Source of the DNA: Tolypeutes matacus | Taxonomy: Eukaryota; Chordata; Mammalia; Cingulata; Chlamyphoridae | DNA length: 64,000 nt | Direction of reading: 5' to 3' | NCBI GenBank assembly: GCA_026826555.1 | Contig: JAKSZT010053764.1 | Coordinates: 37,677,520 to 37,741,519 of the forward strand | Shown: positions 13,500 through 46,049 of the stretch, in pieces | Layout of the letters: each line of letters begins with the position of its first letter | Numbering within the stretch: position 1 is the first letter of the stretch | Translations under genes and position numbers: made by a program | Notes under the pieces: model-generated | Databases searched by the model: none | What the model saw: the letters and a program-made list of their open reading frames with translations, nothing else | What the model was told of the DNA's origin: nothing

Positions 13500-13930
13500 A
13501 TGAATTTTTTAAATAAACTTAAATTTTAGAAGTTTTAGATTTACAGAAAAGTTACAAAGATAGGTTAGAGGGTCCCCTCTTGTTAACATCTTAACATCTA
13601 CATTGCTATAGTACACGTGCTACAACTAAGGAACCAAGAGTAGTGCGCATTTCTATTAACTAGACTCCATACTTTTTTCAGATTTCACAAGTTTTTTCCC
13701 TAAAGTCCTTTTTCTGTTCCAAGAGCCTACCCAGGATACCACATTACATTTAGTCACCATATCTCCTTAAACTCCTCTGGTCCATGACGGTTTCTTAGAC
13801 TTTGTTTTGATGACCTTGACAATTTTGAGGAAGTACTGGTCAGGTATATAATATCCCTCAATTTGGGTTTGTCTGATGATTTTCTCATAATTAGATTGAG
13901 GTTATGGGTTTTGGGATTTACTCATATCAA
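13500..13930 (-). mobile_element. Old LINE-1 (L1ME-like) 3' end, antisense
   Basis: Landmarks are 'tttagatttacagaaaagtt', 'tcctctggtccatgacggtt' and 'caatttgggtttgtctgatg', which I know as antisense L1ME-type 3' sequence. Confidence 0.5.
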
Positions 13931-13934
13931 GAGT

Positions 13935-14395
13935 AAATGCTAGAGGGGAATATAACTATGGACTAGAGTAGACTTACTATTATTCTAGCAATGAAGAACT
14001 TGTAACATTGATATAAAGGCAGTGGCCACCAGAGGTTCTGAGGGGAGGGAGAGGGAAGAACAGGTATAACATGGGGCATTTTTTAGACATGGGAATTGTT
14101 CTGCATGACATTGCAATGACGGATATAGGCCATTATACATTTTGTGAAAACCTATAAAATTGTGCAGTGTGAAGTATAAACCAAAATGTAAACAAACTAT
14201 AAACCATGGTTAGTAGCCATGCTTCAATATGTATTCATCAATTGTAACAAATGTACTGCACTAATGAAAGATGTTGTTAATGGGGAAAAGTGTGGGAAGA
14301 GGAAGTTATATAGGGATCCCCTATATTTTTAATGCAATATTTATGTAATCTAAAGCTTCTTTAAAAATAAAGAAATAAAAGAAAAAGAAAAAAAA
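13935..14395 (+). repeat. LINE-like 3' UTR repeat of a multi-copy family (copy 1)
   Basis: It contains 'aacattgatataaaggcagt', 'ccaccagaggttctgagggg' and 'atcccctatatttttaatgc', then an A-rich tail. Further copies lie at 20475-20880 (minus), 21435-21815 (plus) and 55907-56383 (plus). The A-tail implies LINE-type retroposition, probably from a lineage-specific LINE-1 3' UTR. Confidence 0.65.
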
Positions 14396-14831
14396 GAGTA
14401 CCATGCTATCAACATGACTTATGGCTGATGATATTTAGGTTCATCACCTGGCCAAGGATGTATTTGCCAGATTTCTCCACTGTAACATTACTTTCCCTCT
14501 CTTCTTTCCATACCCTATACTTTGAAGGCAAGTCACTAAACTCAGTCTACACTCAAGAGTTAGGGTGGGGGTATTGAGGAAGAGTTGAGCTCTTCCTCCT
14601 AGAAGAGGAATATCTATGTAAATTACATACATAAATTCTTCTGCTCTCTTCTCCCCTATTTACTTATATTAGGTACAAATATATATAATTTATTTATATT
14701 AGTATCACCCTCATGGATATTTACTTTATACTTTGGATACAAATACCATGTTAATTACTTTGTTGCTCACATTGTTCCAGCTCTGGCCATTGAGAACTCT
14801 TTCAGCTTGGCTCCTGTGCCTCTTTGACATG
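14396..14831. other. No gene seen
   Basis: AT-rich intronic or intergenic sequence. The stretch near 14770-14825 ('ctctggccattgagaactct') resembles an antisense old LINE fragment. Nothing else is identified. Confidence 0.35.
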
Positions 14832-15965
14832 CCAATAAGAGTTTAATATCCAGAATATATAAAGAAATCCTACAACTCAACAATAAAAAGACAAACAACC
14901 CAATTTAAAAATGGGGAAAAGACTTGATTAAACATTTCTCCAAAGAAGTTATACAAATAACCAAAAAGCACATGAAAACATGCTCATCATTAGTCTTGAG
15001 GGAAATGCAAATTAAAACCACAATGAGATACCATTTCACACCCACTAGAATGGCTACTATTGAAAAAAAAATAAAAGTGTTAGAGAAGATGTGGAGAAAT
15101 AGGAACACTTGTTCATCATTGGTGGGAATGTAAAATGGTACAATCACTGTGGAAGACAGTTTGGTGGCTCCTCAGAAAGTTAAGTACAGAATTACCATAT
15201 GACCCAGCAATCCTACTTCTAGGTATATACCCAAAGAATTGAAAGCAAGGACTCAGATATCTGTGCACCAATGTTCACAAAAGCATTATTTACAACTGCC
15301 AAAAAATGGAGCAACCCAGGTGTCCCTCAACAGATGACTGGATAAACAAAACATGGTGTATACATACAATAGAATATTAGTCAACTGTGAAAAGGAATAA
15401 AGTTCTGATGAACATGACATTATGAATGAATTGTGAAGGCATCATACTGCATGAAATAAGTCAGAAAGAAAAGGACAAATATTGTATCATTTCATAGATA
15501 TGAAATAATTAGAATAAGCAAATTCATAGAGACAGAAACTAAAATACAGGTTACCAGGGGCTGGGGTGGAGGTATGGAATAGGGAGTTCTTAATCGTTAT
15601 AGTTTCTGTTTTTCAGTTTGAATGGAAAAGTTTTGGTCATGGCTGGTGGTGATGGTAACACAACATTGTATGTAATCAACACCACTGAACTACAGATTGT
15701 GGTTAAAAGGGGAAATTTTTAGGTGGTACATATGTTGCTAGAACAAAATTTTTTTTAAAAAAAGCAGAAAACAACCACAGGACTGTAAAACACGACAGTG
15801 AACTCTAAACTGTAGACTATAGTTAATAGTACAATTATATCTCTCCTCAACTGTAACAAAGGTACCACAAAAATGCAAAATGTTAAAAAGATGGCAGAGT
15901 ATATTAAAACTCTCTATTTTCCACATGATTTTTCTGTAAATGTACAACTTCTCTAATAAAAAATA
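14832..15965 (+). mobile_element. 5'-truncated LINE-1, ORF2 end and 3' UTR
   Basis: It starts near 'gagtttaatatccagaatat' and passes through 'gaacacttgttcatcattgg', 'accatatgacccagcaatcc' and 'gtgtatacatacaatagaat' to a 3' UTR ending near 15965. The frame is broken. Confidence 0.75.
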
Positions 15966-16313
15966 ATCTGGAATCAGTCTAAAAATGCATGTTTTCTACT
16001 TTCAAATATGGAATTAATATTCAGTCTATATCTGTGGTCATTTAAATTTTAATCTAAGAAATGATGATGATGATTTGTAAGTAACTTAAAAGAATGTGAT
16101 CCATCTGTTTTAACATATAAATTTTGTTTTGTATGTACAATTAAGGACTAAATTATTAATATAGTCAGAGTTATTTAGATGTAGTTTTCTTAGAAATGTC
16201 TAACAAATGGCCAAAAAAAAAAAAAAAAGTTGAGAAGCCATATATGTAATCTAGAATGAAATCAAGGAATCAATAAAAAAATTAATCAGTGAGATTAGTG
16301 AAAAATTACATAC
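15966..16313. other. No gene seen
   Basis: AT-rich sequence with an A-run near 16214-16228. I see no repeat family or coding segment. Confidence 0.35.
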
Positions 16314-16721
16314 ATAGGCCCGGATAGCCCAGAGTAACCTGGGGCGGTAGAAGTGGAGACTGGTGGGCAGGTGCCTGAGACAGGGTCCAGCACCTCAAAG
16401 AAGACATGAGTTGTTCTCTCCAAACCATGAAAATGGACATTCATACTGCATACAGAATAAATATCCGAAAGCATGCCAGAAGTCAAGGTTTCTGTCAAAG
16501 AAATTGCATTTCCCAGCAGTTGCTCTCTAGCAGCAAGTGACAGTGGACAATCTGTTCTGCTCTGTCTGCAGCCACACTCAGTACTTAGATAAATCTCTAA
16601 TTCTTCAGTGGTCACTTGTAAGCAAATGGATGCCCAAGAACTCTGACTATTGTTTATAACAAGTCTTTCTGATTTGGAGCATGGCTTAAAATTTTTTCTA
16701 ATAAAGAGGGTTTTTAAGGTT
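16314..16721 (-). other. Unidentified 408-base open frame with splice-like ends
   Basis: On the minus strand an uninterrupted frame of about 136 codons is bounded by an acceptor-like TGGTATTTCTAG|A and a donor-like CCTAT|GTATGTAATT. The length is a multiple of three and the phases at both ends agree. Peptide landmarks are TLKTLFIRKNF near the start, TTEELEIYLSTE, then LAAREQLLGNAISLTETL, SVCSMNVHFHGL and VFFEVLDPVSG towards the end. It is not part of GKAP1 as I know it and I do not recognise the family. Flanks look intronic: an AAT repeat above 16747 and AT-rich DNA below. It could be an exon of a nested gene, a GKAP1-locus alternative exon, or a well-preserved retrocopy, although no A-tail is evident. 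Confidence 0.45.
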
Positions 16722-16747
16722 CTAGAAATACCATAGTCATCAATAAA

Positions 16748-16774
16748 AATAATAATAATAATAATAATAATAAT
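16748..16774. repeat. (AAT)n microsatellite
   Basis: About nine consecutive AAT/ATA units lie just outside the acceptor-like end of the unidentified open frame. Confidence 0.9.
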
Positions 16775-16931
16775 AGAAAGATAATGAAACTTTCAAATAA
16801 TTACCTAAAAAAATCAAAAGAACTCTACCATTCTATTAGTATCTTCCTAAACATTAGAGGATATTTTATAATAGTATCATCTATCAATTCTAAAAGGTTT
16901 ATAGAGGCTGTACTGGAGTCCATTAAAAAAA

Positions 16932-17170
16932 AAAAAAGAGTAGTGGGAATGTAAAATGGTTCAGCCACTGTGGGAAATGGTTCGGTGGTTCTCAAAAATT
17001 TAAACATAGAATTACCCTATGCACTGTATTTCCACTTCTTGGTATATGCCCAAAAGAACTGAAAACAGGTACGTAAACAAGTACACGTAAACACATTCAT
17101 AGTAGCACTGTTCACAATAGCCAAAGGGTGGAATCACTCCAAATGCTCATCAACAGATGAACAGATTGTG

Positions 17171-17203
<33 letters not shown>

Positions 17204-17600
17204 TGAATATTATTATTCAGCCATAAAAAGGAATGAAGTACTGATACATGCTACAATATGGATGAACCTCCAAAGTGTAATAATTGAAAGGAGCCAGACA
17301 CAAAATGCTATATATTGTATGACTCCATTTATATGAAATATCCAGAATAGATAAATCTATAAAGATAGAACATAGATTGGTGGCTGTTAGACTAGGGACA
17401 ACAGGGAGAGAGGAAAGGAGAGAAGTAGCTTAATAGATAAAGAATTTTACTTGCATGATGGAAACGTGCTAGAACTAGTTAGAGATGTTGGTTGCGCAAC
17501 ACTGTGACTTAATAAGTGTCACTGAACTGTTCACTTTAAAATGGCTAATTTTATGTTATGTAAATTTCATTTCAAAAAATCATTTTAAAAAGTATCTAAC
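16932..17600 (+). mobile_element. Old LINE-1 3' end (L1MB-like) with internal (CA)n
   Basis: It runs from 'gtgggaatgtaaaatggttc' to the 3' UTR phrase 'gttcactttaaaatggctaa' and 'ttatgttatgtaaatttcat'. A (AC)n tract at about 17173-17201 interrupts it. Confidence 0.65.
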
Positions 17601-17760
17601 ACCACTAGGAAGGTGGCAGGCTTTGTTCTATCCTCTAACAGTGAATGCTAAGAGATATTATAGTTAGGTTAATCTTACCCATAGGTATAACTGTAGAATC
17701 AAAGCTCATCTAACAATTTCCATAATTCCAAAATATGGTCCCAAAAGGTCTCAGGATAAG

Positions 17761-17827
17761 TTTTTTTTTTTTTTAAAGATTTTATTTATTTATTCATTTA
17801 TCCCCCCCTTGCTGCTTGTGCTCGCTG
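17761..17827 (-). mobile_element. DAS-like SINE 3' end, antisense, cut by the assembly gap
   Basis: T-run, 'aaagattttatttatttatt', 'tccccccttgctgcttgtg' and 'ctcgctg' up to the Ns are the 3' end of the long SINE form read in antisense. Confidence 0.85.
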
Positions 17828-18227
17828 NNNNNNNNNNNNNNNNNNNNNNNNNNNNNNNNNNNNNNNNNNNNNNNNNNNNNNNNNNNNNNNNNNNNNNNNN
17901 NNNNNNNNNNNNNNNNNNNNNNNNNNNNNNNNNNNNNNNNNNNNNNNNNNNNNNNNNNNNNNNNNNNNNNNNNNNNNNNNNNNNNNNNNNNNNNNNNNNN
18001 NNNNNNNNNNNNNNNNNNNNNNNNNNNNNNNNNNNNNNNNNNNNNNNNNNNNNNNNNNNNNNNNNNNNNNNNNNNNNNNNNNNNNNNNNNNNNNNNNNNN
18101 NNNNNNNNNNNNNNNNNNNNNNNNNNNNNNNNNNNNNNNNNNNNNNNNNNNNNNNNNNNNNNNNNNNNNNNNNNNNNNNNNNNNNNNNNNNNNNNNNNNN
18201 NNNNNNNNNNNNNNNNNNNNNNNNNNN
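17828..18227. other. Assembly gap, 400 N
   Basis: Exactly 400 undetermined bases between two SINE 3' ends in opposite orientation. The round number suggests an estimated rather than measured size. Confidence 0.98.
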
Positions 18228-18262
18228 CAGCGAGCACAAGCAGCAAGGGGGGGATAAATGAA

Positions 18263-18293
<31 letters not shown>

Positions 18294-18297
18294 GATT
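18228..18297 (+). mobile_element. DAS-like SINE 3' end, sense, right of the gap
   Basis: It begins 'cagcgagcacaagcagcaag', the exact reverse complement of the left side of the gap, and ends in a (AAAT)n-like tail and 'aagatt'. Confidence 0.85.
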
Positions 18298-18615
18298 AAA
18301 ATATGGACTTGGAGTGTAGTACCACTTTTGTCTGAAATTGTAAGCCAAATTGTGGTAGACCTTCTGGTTCACACACAAAAATAAGGATGATAAAGCCAAA
18401 AGATATTATACTTATATGAATAATCAATTTTTACTCTAATGTATTTTATATCTTACAATCTCCAGAAATGATTGGGTTCACTCAAGACAACCTGTGGATT
18501 GCCCTTTAAACGGCAATGTCTCAAAAAAGACTTACTGGCTAAACAGTGAAGTATTATTCTTAAAATAATAATCAAATTATTTTCTAGAATAAAGATGGTT
18601 ACAGTCAAGACTTAC

Positions 18616-39776
<21,161 letters not shown>

Positions 39777-40735
39777 CTGCAGAGAGGGGGAAGAGGGGGC
39801 AGATGAATAAATATACTCAATAAAATTTGTTCTAGATTCTAGAAAAACCATATATAATACATTTCTCCTGACATTGGATTTAGTAATATTTGGATTCATA
39901 CCCACAATTCTATTAGCAATAACATAATTTTTAATTTAAGTAAACAACATAAAATTGTACAACATAAAATAGAAAAACAACATAGTGTATTTCATTGGTA
40001 ATAACTATTGCACAACTAATACTAATATAATTACACAGGTCCACCCTATTCAGAGAAGCAAGGAACCAAGCAAAAGTATAAATACCAGGAGATGAGAATC
40101 ACTGACGTCCATTTTAAAAGATAGCACACACTATAGTTTAAATGTGTTTTGGGGTGGGAACAAAACTGAGAAGCATGTACTCAATCTTCAATCTTATCCT
40201 AAGAATTCAGCAAAATATTTGGAAACCTTTTTAATAATTTTTCCTAAACAATGAGGAAAAATCAAAATGAGAACTGATACTGAAGATGTCATCTAGCAGT
40301 TAAGTCATAGTATTTTTATTATAATACTACATTAAAACCCATTGCTCCTGTGACCAGAAATATGGAAATCAAGATAAAATACCATTATGCATAAAGATGA
40401 CATCACACTGACAAATCATGACATAATTTTAGGTTTAAACCTTTCCTGTAAGCATGAGAATTAAGGCTTCATAAGTTATAAGAGAAAATATTACAAAATG
40501 AAAAAGAAATTCCAGACTCAAAAATATTTTGGAAAACATTAATTCTACTTCAGCATGTCACATTAAAATCCTATATAAAGTTTTAGTTGCTTTGAGCACT
40601 GTTATGTACAATAATCCTATACAGTTGCTCAATAACCATGACTATATTTAAATATTTTTAACTGTCGGGACTATAAATTGTATGTGGTAATTGTATTACT
40701 GTTCATAAATATTCACTATTCCTCTCTGAAGGAGA
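39777..40735. other. GKAP1 intron 1, no feature seen
   Basis: AT-rich intron upstream of exon 2. The polypyrimidine tract of exon 2 lies at its left edge. Confidence 0.4.
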
Positions 40736-40739
40736 ATTA

Positions 40740-41100
40740 ACTATCATTCCTCTGCTGAATGCAGACATGACCGTGTGACTTAATTTGGCCAGTGAAATAT
40801 GAGCTTTTAAAAGCATTAATAGATAGCAAATGTTTTACCATGTTCCTTTCCCAGCTTCTGAGGTTGTTGAAGCATATATTGAGATAGAGTCTCCATCAGG
40901 AAGGTCTAATAGAATCTGAAACTATAATTAACAAAACCCCCTTACCAAGGGAGTATATACCTTGACGTAGAAATCAACTTTGCTGCTTTAAGCTGATGAG
41001 ATTCTCAGGTTGTTACTGCAGTACAACCTAACCTTATCATGACTATCTAACATAAATTTCTTTTCTAAACTAGAATTGATACCAAAACCACAAATATCAT
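40740..41100 (+). repeat. Diverged retroviral-type LTR remnant (tentative)
   Basis: Phrases such as 'ttggccagtgaaatatgagc' and 'tgatgagattctcaggttgt' resemble the LTR at 51255-51690 and MLT/MST-like LTRs. Ends are not defined. Confidence 0.4.
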
Positions 41101-41189
41101 TAATATCCGTTAATGCAGAAATCAAGTAGAGAAGACTGGCACAAGAATGTCAACCAGGAGCCAGAGTGGCTGGTCAAACCCAACTTGGT

Positions 41190-41350
41190 ATTTACTGTGA
41201 ACCCCCAATTAAACTACTTAGCCCATTGGCTTCTTCTGTGAAAGAAGGATATGAGTGCCTATCTCACTGTTTTGAAGATTAAGTTAATATATATATAAAC
41301 TGCTTTAACAGTAGCCAGTACTACATAAGCACTGAAATATGAGCATCTAT
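41190..41350 (+). repeat. MIR (tentative)
   Basis: 'gcctatctcactgttttgaa' followed by 'gattaagttaatatatatat' fits the 3' half of a MIR. Confidence 0.55.
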
Positions 41351-41439
41351 TGGGATTCTTACAATTATTAAACTGAAATATATCTTGAGGTCCTATAAGG
41401 CATAAGACAACTGGCAGAAGCTATTAAAAAAGTTGACTA

Positions 41440-44412
41440 CTGAGTAATTTTAACAAGATGGCAGATTAAGGCACTCCCCAAACCCCATCCTGTGACAAAC
41501 ACTGAAAATCAAGCAAAAACTAGCAAAATCTATTTTGTCAGAACTCTGGAAAACAGTCAAAAGTTTACAGCGACTACACAAGTGAATCAACAATAATACA
41601 ACTAAAAAACTGGTAGGAAAACCTTATGACTCTTTCACTAGCCCTTCCCCCACCCCTCTCTGGCTTTGCACAGCAGCAGCTCGTGCTACCTGTTTGCTTC
41701 CCTGGACCCAGGTTCCAAAAGAAGCACAGCACTCCTTATTCACAGACTGGGGTATATGTATGTCTGTTACAACCCATCTGATATCAAACTGAAGAACTGT
41801 TCCAAGGCACTGTCTCTGTCTCATCAGTCCCACAACTCACTCTGGATGGAGAAGCAACTGGCTGGCCACTAAGATACTATAAGAAAACAAACCACAGCTG
41901 CCCTGGGCAAAAGATTTTATGGTTGAGATACACAATAGAGTATCTGAGGCCTGAACGGCAAGACTGCAGAGAATTTCCTGGGGCAAGTGGGACATTTTGA
42001 GTGTCCATGTATACCGGGGAATTTATAAGGCCATGAGCATGCCCAGAGCAAGACAAATGCTCAGAAAAGACCAAGAGGGCCCTAAACTTTCATCTTGATT
42101 TGTTCCTTATGGTCACTGCAAGTCTGACTGAATCATGAAGGAAAGCCCCAGCACAGATCCAATCTGCAAAAATTGGGAAAGGTGTTTTTTTTTCTGTTTT
42201 GTTGTTGTCAGCTCCTGATATTCAAGGAACACTATCTGAATACAAGCCAAAAGGAACAGATACTTCAGTGACTATACATATCAAGGAATACAGTCTCTGC
42301 AGAAACAATTTGGAATAATCACTAAACAGACAGACAACTATAGCCTTCAATGGTAAGGAGAAAAAGGAATAGCAAACTCTGGGGAAAGGGGAGAATCTGA
42401 TTTTAAGAGCTAACATTAAAATATACAAATGCCCAGATTTCAACAAAAAAATCACAAGACATAAATAGAGATAGGAAAAGATGGCCCATTCAAAGGAACA
42501 AAATAAAGTGCCAGAAATCATCAATGAGAAATTCCAGGCATTGGACTTACTAAAAAATATTTTAACACAGCTGTTCTTAAATATGCTCAAAGAGCTAAAG
42601 GAAAACATGGACAAAGGTTCTCAGAAAAATGATACATGAACAAAATGGGAATTTCAATAAAGTGATAGAAATTGTAAAAAGAAACAAACAGAAATACTGG
42701 AGCTGAAGTCCACAATAACTGAAATAAAAAAATTCCCTAGAGGAGATTTAACAGCAAACTGTAACTGATAGAATAAAGAATCAGCAACCTTGAAGATACA
42801 AAAATTGAAATTATCCAGTAGAAGAGCAGAAAGAAAAAATAATGATGAAAAGTAGACAGAGTTAAGGGATAACATCATGAAGCAAACCAATATACCATTG
42901 TAGGAACTCCTAGAAGAAGAGAGAGAAGAGATGGGGCAAAAAGAATATTTAAAAATTAATGACTGAAAACTTCACAAACTTGAAAAAAAGACATGAATAT
43001 AAACATCCAAGGAGACCAATGAACTCCAATAAATATAAACTCAAGAGAGCCAAACCAAGACACATTTTGATCAAACTATCAAATGCCAAAGAGAGAATCC
43101 TGAAAGCAGCAAGAAAGGAGCAACTTGCATGTATATACAATCCTCATTAAGATTAACAGCTTATTTTTCATTGGAAACCATGGGAGCCAGGAGGCAGTGG
43201 GCTGACATATTTAAATTGCTGGGGGTGGGGTGCTGGGTGGGGGACACACATCAACCAAGAAGTCTATATCCAGAAAAATTGTCTTCATACATGACGAGAG
43301 ACTAAGACATTCTGAGATAAAGCTGATGGAGTTCATGAACACTAGACCTGCCTTAAAAGAAATGCTAAAGGGAATCCTTCAGGTTGAAAGGAAATGATAT
43401 TAAATATCAACCGTATCAAAAAAACAAGATCTCCAGTAATGGTAACTGCATGGGAAAATTTATTACATACTATTACCATTATAAAAAAACTCCACTTTTT
43501 ATTTCTAACATGATTTAAAATACAAACGCAAAAAAAAAGTAATTATAAGTCTGTGTTTTTGGGCACACAATGTATGAAGATGTAATTTGTGAAAAAAGAA
43601 AAAAGAAAAAAAGAGGGGAACAAGGAGGTATAGAACCATAGTTTGTGTACGCTATTGAAGTTAAGTTGTTATCAATTCAAATGACATTGTTAGATTTAGG
43701 GTGTCAAATTAAGCCCCATTGTAACCATTAAAAATATCTTCAAAGTATACACAAAAGGAAATAAGAAGGGATTCAAAATGGTTCTAAGAAAAGAATGATA
43801 AACACTCAGAAAACAATACATTGATTTTCTGGGAAGGCAGATAACTGTGTTATACCACTTCAGTAGTCCATGTGTTAAAATATTTAACTTATGAAGGAGT
43901 AGAATGGAAAGAGGGAGATGCACACTTATAATAATCCCCTGTTCAGTTAGAGGTAGGGGTGAAATAATTAGGATATTGGCAGCTATCTGCAGTATACTAT
44001 TACTAATAGTAAATATCAAGGCAAAAATAGCTCTATTTAGTATGCAACTGGAAGGGTAAGGAGATGGAAGAACTGGAGAGACTCAATTATCTGTGTTGCA
44101 TACAGATCTTTTAAAGAAAGTGATAAACAACAAACTACCTCAATAGTCGTGAAAGAAATCTACATACCATGTCAAAAAGTACACTAACCAGCACTTCAGA
44201 AATAGAGGGGAGGGGGGAATTAAATTTTATATAAAAGAAGGACGTAACACTTTATATAAAAATAATGCCTGATTTGTAAATATGTATATTATTTATGTGC
44301 ATACCAAAGAGAAGGAAATGCATGGGATTACTCATAATGTTTATTTTCCTTTTCATAGTTTTCACTATTTCCCCAAATGCCTTGCAATGACCATATTACT
44401 TCTACAATAAAA
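41440..44412 (+). mobile_element. HAL1 (half-LINE-1), nearly complete, in GKAP1 intron 1
   Basis: About 3 kb. It opens with a LINE-1-like 5' region ('taacaagatggcagattaag'), carries one degenerate ORF1-like stretch (about 42480-43400) with a leucine-rich coiled-coil part (QALDLLKNILTQLFLNMLKE) and an RNA-binding-type end (MTENFTNLKK, then NAKERILKAARKEQL), and then runs into a long 3' UTR ending 'acaataaaaaaaaaaa' near 44412. No ORF2 endonuclease or reverse transcriptase follows, which defines HAL1. Stops and shifts show it is dead. LINE-1 enzymes must have mobilised it. Confidence 0.75.
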
Positions 44413-44706
44413 AAAAAAATTTTCATCTTGAAAAAGGAAAATGATCATCTGTATCCAAATTGAAAAAGTTAAGCATAATGTAATCAATGAAATATTGATT
44501 GTGCTGCCTTGTGTCAAAGCTTAGAAAGGGCAACTACAGATTGGGATTGACAATGACATGCCTCATGTCCTTTATGTTAGTAATGCAGAAGTCAAATGAC
44601 AAAGAGCAACTGTCAAAAACTGATTATTTTTAAAAGAACATTACTTTCATTAACTGTTTCCAGAATTTAAAAGGCAGTCCTGTTATACAATACAGGAGGC
44701 TGTTTT

Positions 44707-44712
<6 letters not shown>

Positions 44713-44738
<26 letters not shown>

Positions 44739-44778
44739 GTGTCTATATATATATATATATATTTATTTATTTATTTAA
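44713..44778. repeat. (TA)n and (TTTA)n microsatellite
   Basis: Two TA tracts separated by 'tgtgtc', then TTTA units. Confidence 0.95.
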
Positions 44779-44779
44779 C

Positions 44780-45615
44780 TTTGAAAAGAAAAAGGGACAA
44801 GTAACCAGACCATGATGATATCAGACTTCTAAAATATACTACTTCAGGGTATGGCTGGATTGGGTTAGTTCCCCTTCAGTCTTCTGTCCTAAACTTCTGC
44901 TCCTCCATCTACAGACATATCTAAAGGATAAACAGATTCAAATAGAGCTCTTCTCTCTCCCACCTCTATTTTTGCTTGGTCTTTCAAACACACACAGTCT
45001 TTAAAATCCAGATACATGCTCATTTATATACATTTAAATGCTTAGCATGCTCCATATCATGAGATGCAGACATAATTAAGGCATACAATGCCACACACAA
45101 AAAAAGTGTAAAGGGCATCCACTAGGATATATAAAGAGGTCATTTTGTGAAAGTAGACGTTTACATAATACTAAAATACTACATAAATCAGGATTTAGTC
45201 TATATAAACAAAATCATAGTAATTTGATATTTCTTTCCCCTCTTCCCTTTTAGTTTCCTTTTCAAAATAATTTAAATGCTAATGTAGTTGAAAAACAGAC
45301 AAAATTCACAAGATAATTAAAAAACAGAAATGTTTCAGCTTGAAATGCAAAAGAAACACAAATAAGTTCACAAATACAAATATGCAAGCAGCTTATCAAA
45401 TAAGTGAAATCTTCTATAATTTTTTAATGACTACCATTAAGTGTAAATTCCTCTACACTTAAGAGAGTACAGCAATGTCAAAATTAGAAGTCTCCATTGT
45501 CTACCTATTCCATATCCAAAAAAGCCAATTATTTGACTTATAAACTATTATAGCATCTGTTAAGACTTTCTGTAGCAACTCTCCTTCCTCAGACTTACTC
45601 CAGCAATATCAAATT
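44780..45615. other. GKAP1 intron 1, no feature seen
   Basis: AT-rich intron, nothing assigned. Confidence 0.4.
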
Positions 45616-45619
45616 ACTT

Positions 45620-45965
45620 GATTTTCAACACACAATTGGTTTTTCTAGTTCATATCTTTATCTATGTTGTTCTCTGTGGCTAAAATGCTCTCCACTTAGA
45701 ACTTCTATTTATGCCTCAAAATCTGCTCAGGTGCTAGCATTTCTATGAAGCTTTCTCTGACCTGCCCCTCAAGTGAATCATTCCCTCCTCTGCAATATTT
45801 CTGTATTTATATTTACATTCATAATTGAAAGGACTCCATTATGATTATGTTTCTTGCTGTACCTACCCTGCTACAATCCTGATTTTTCAAGATCCCAAAG
45901 GGCAAGGACTTTCCTGTCCCTAACAAATACCATAGGGTCTGGCATAAGGAACATAAATTTATTAA
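45620..45965 (+). repeat. L2 LINE remnant
   Basis: L2 3' phrases: 'gaagctttctctgacctgcc' and 'gatcccaaagggcaaggac', then 'ataccatagggtctggcat'. Confidence 0.7.
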
Positions 45966-46004
45966 GCTTAGTGTTTCCAATGTTGTTTACATTCTCCAAG
46001 TGCA

Positions 46005-46045
46005 CAGCTATCTATATCTATATAGATATCTATATCTATAATATA
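46005..46045. repeat. (TATCTA)n-type tandem repeat
   Basis: Repeated 'tatctata' and 'tatagata' units form a short imperfect palindrome. Confidence 0.8.
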
Positions 46046-46049
46046 TGGT

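Noticed and set aside
17790..18399. Open frames of 149-201 codons across the gap
   Set aside because: Most of the length is undetermined bases, and the rest is SINE sequence.
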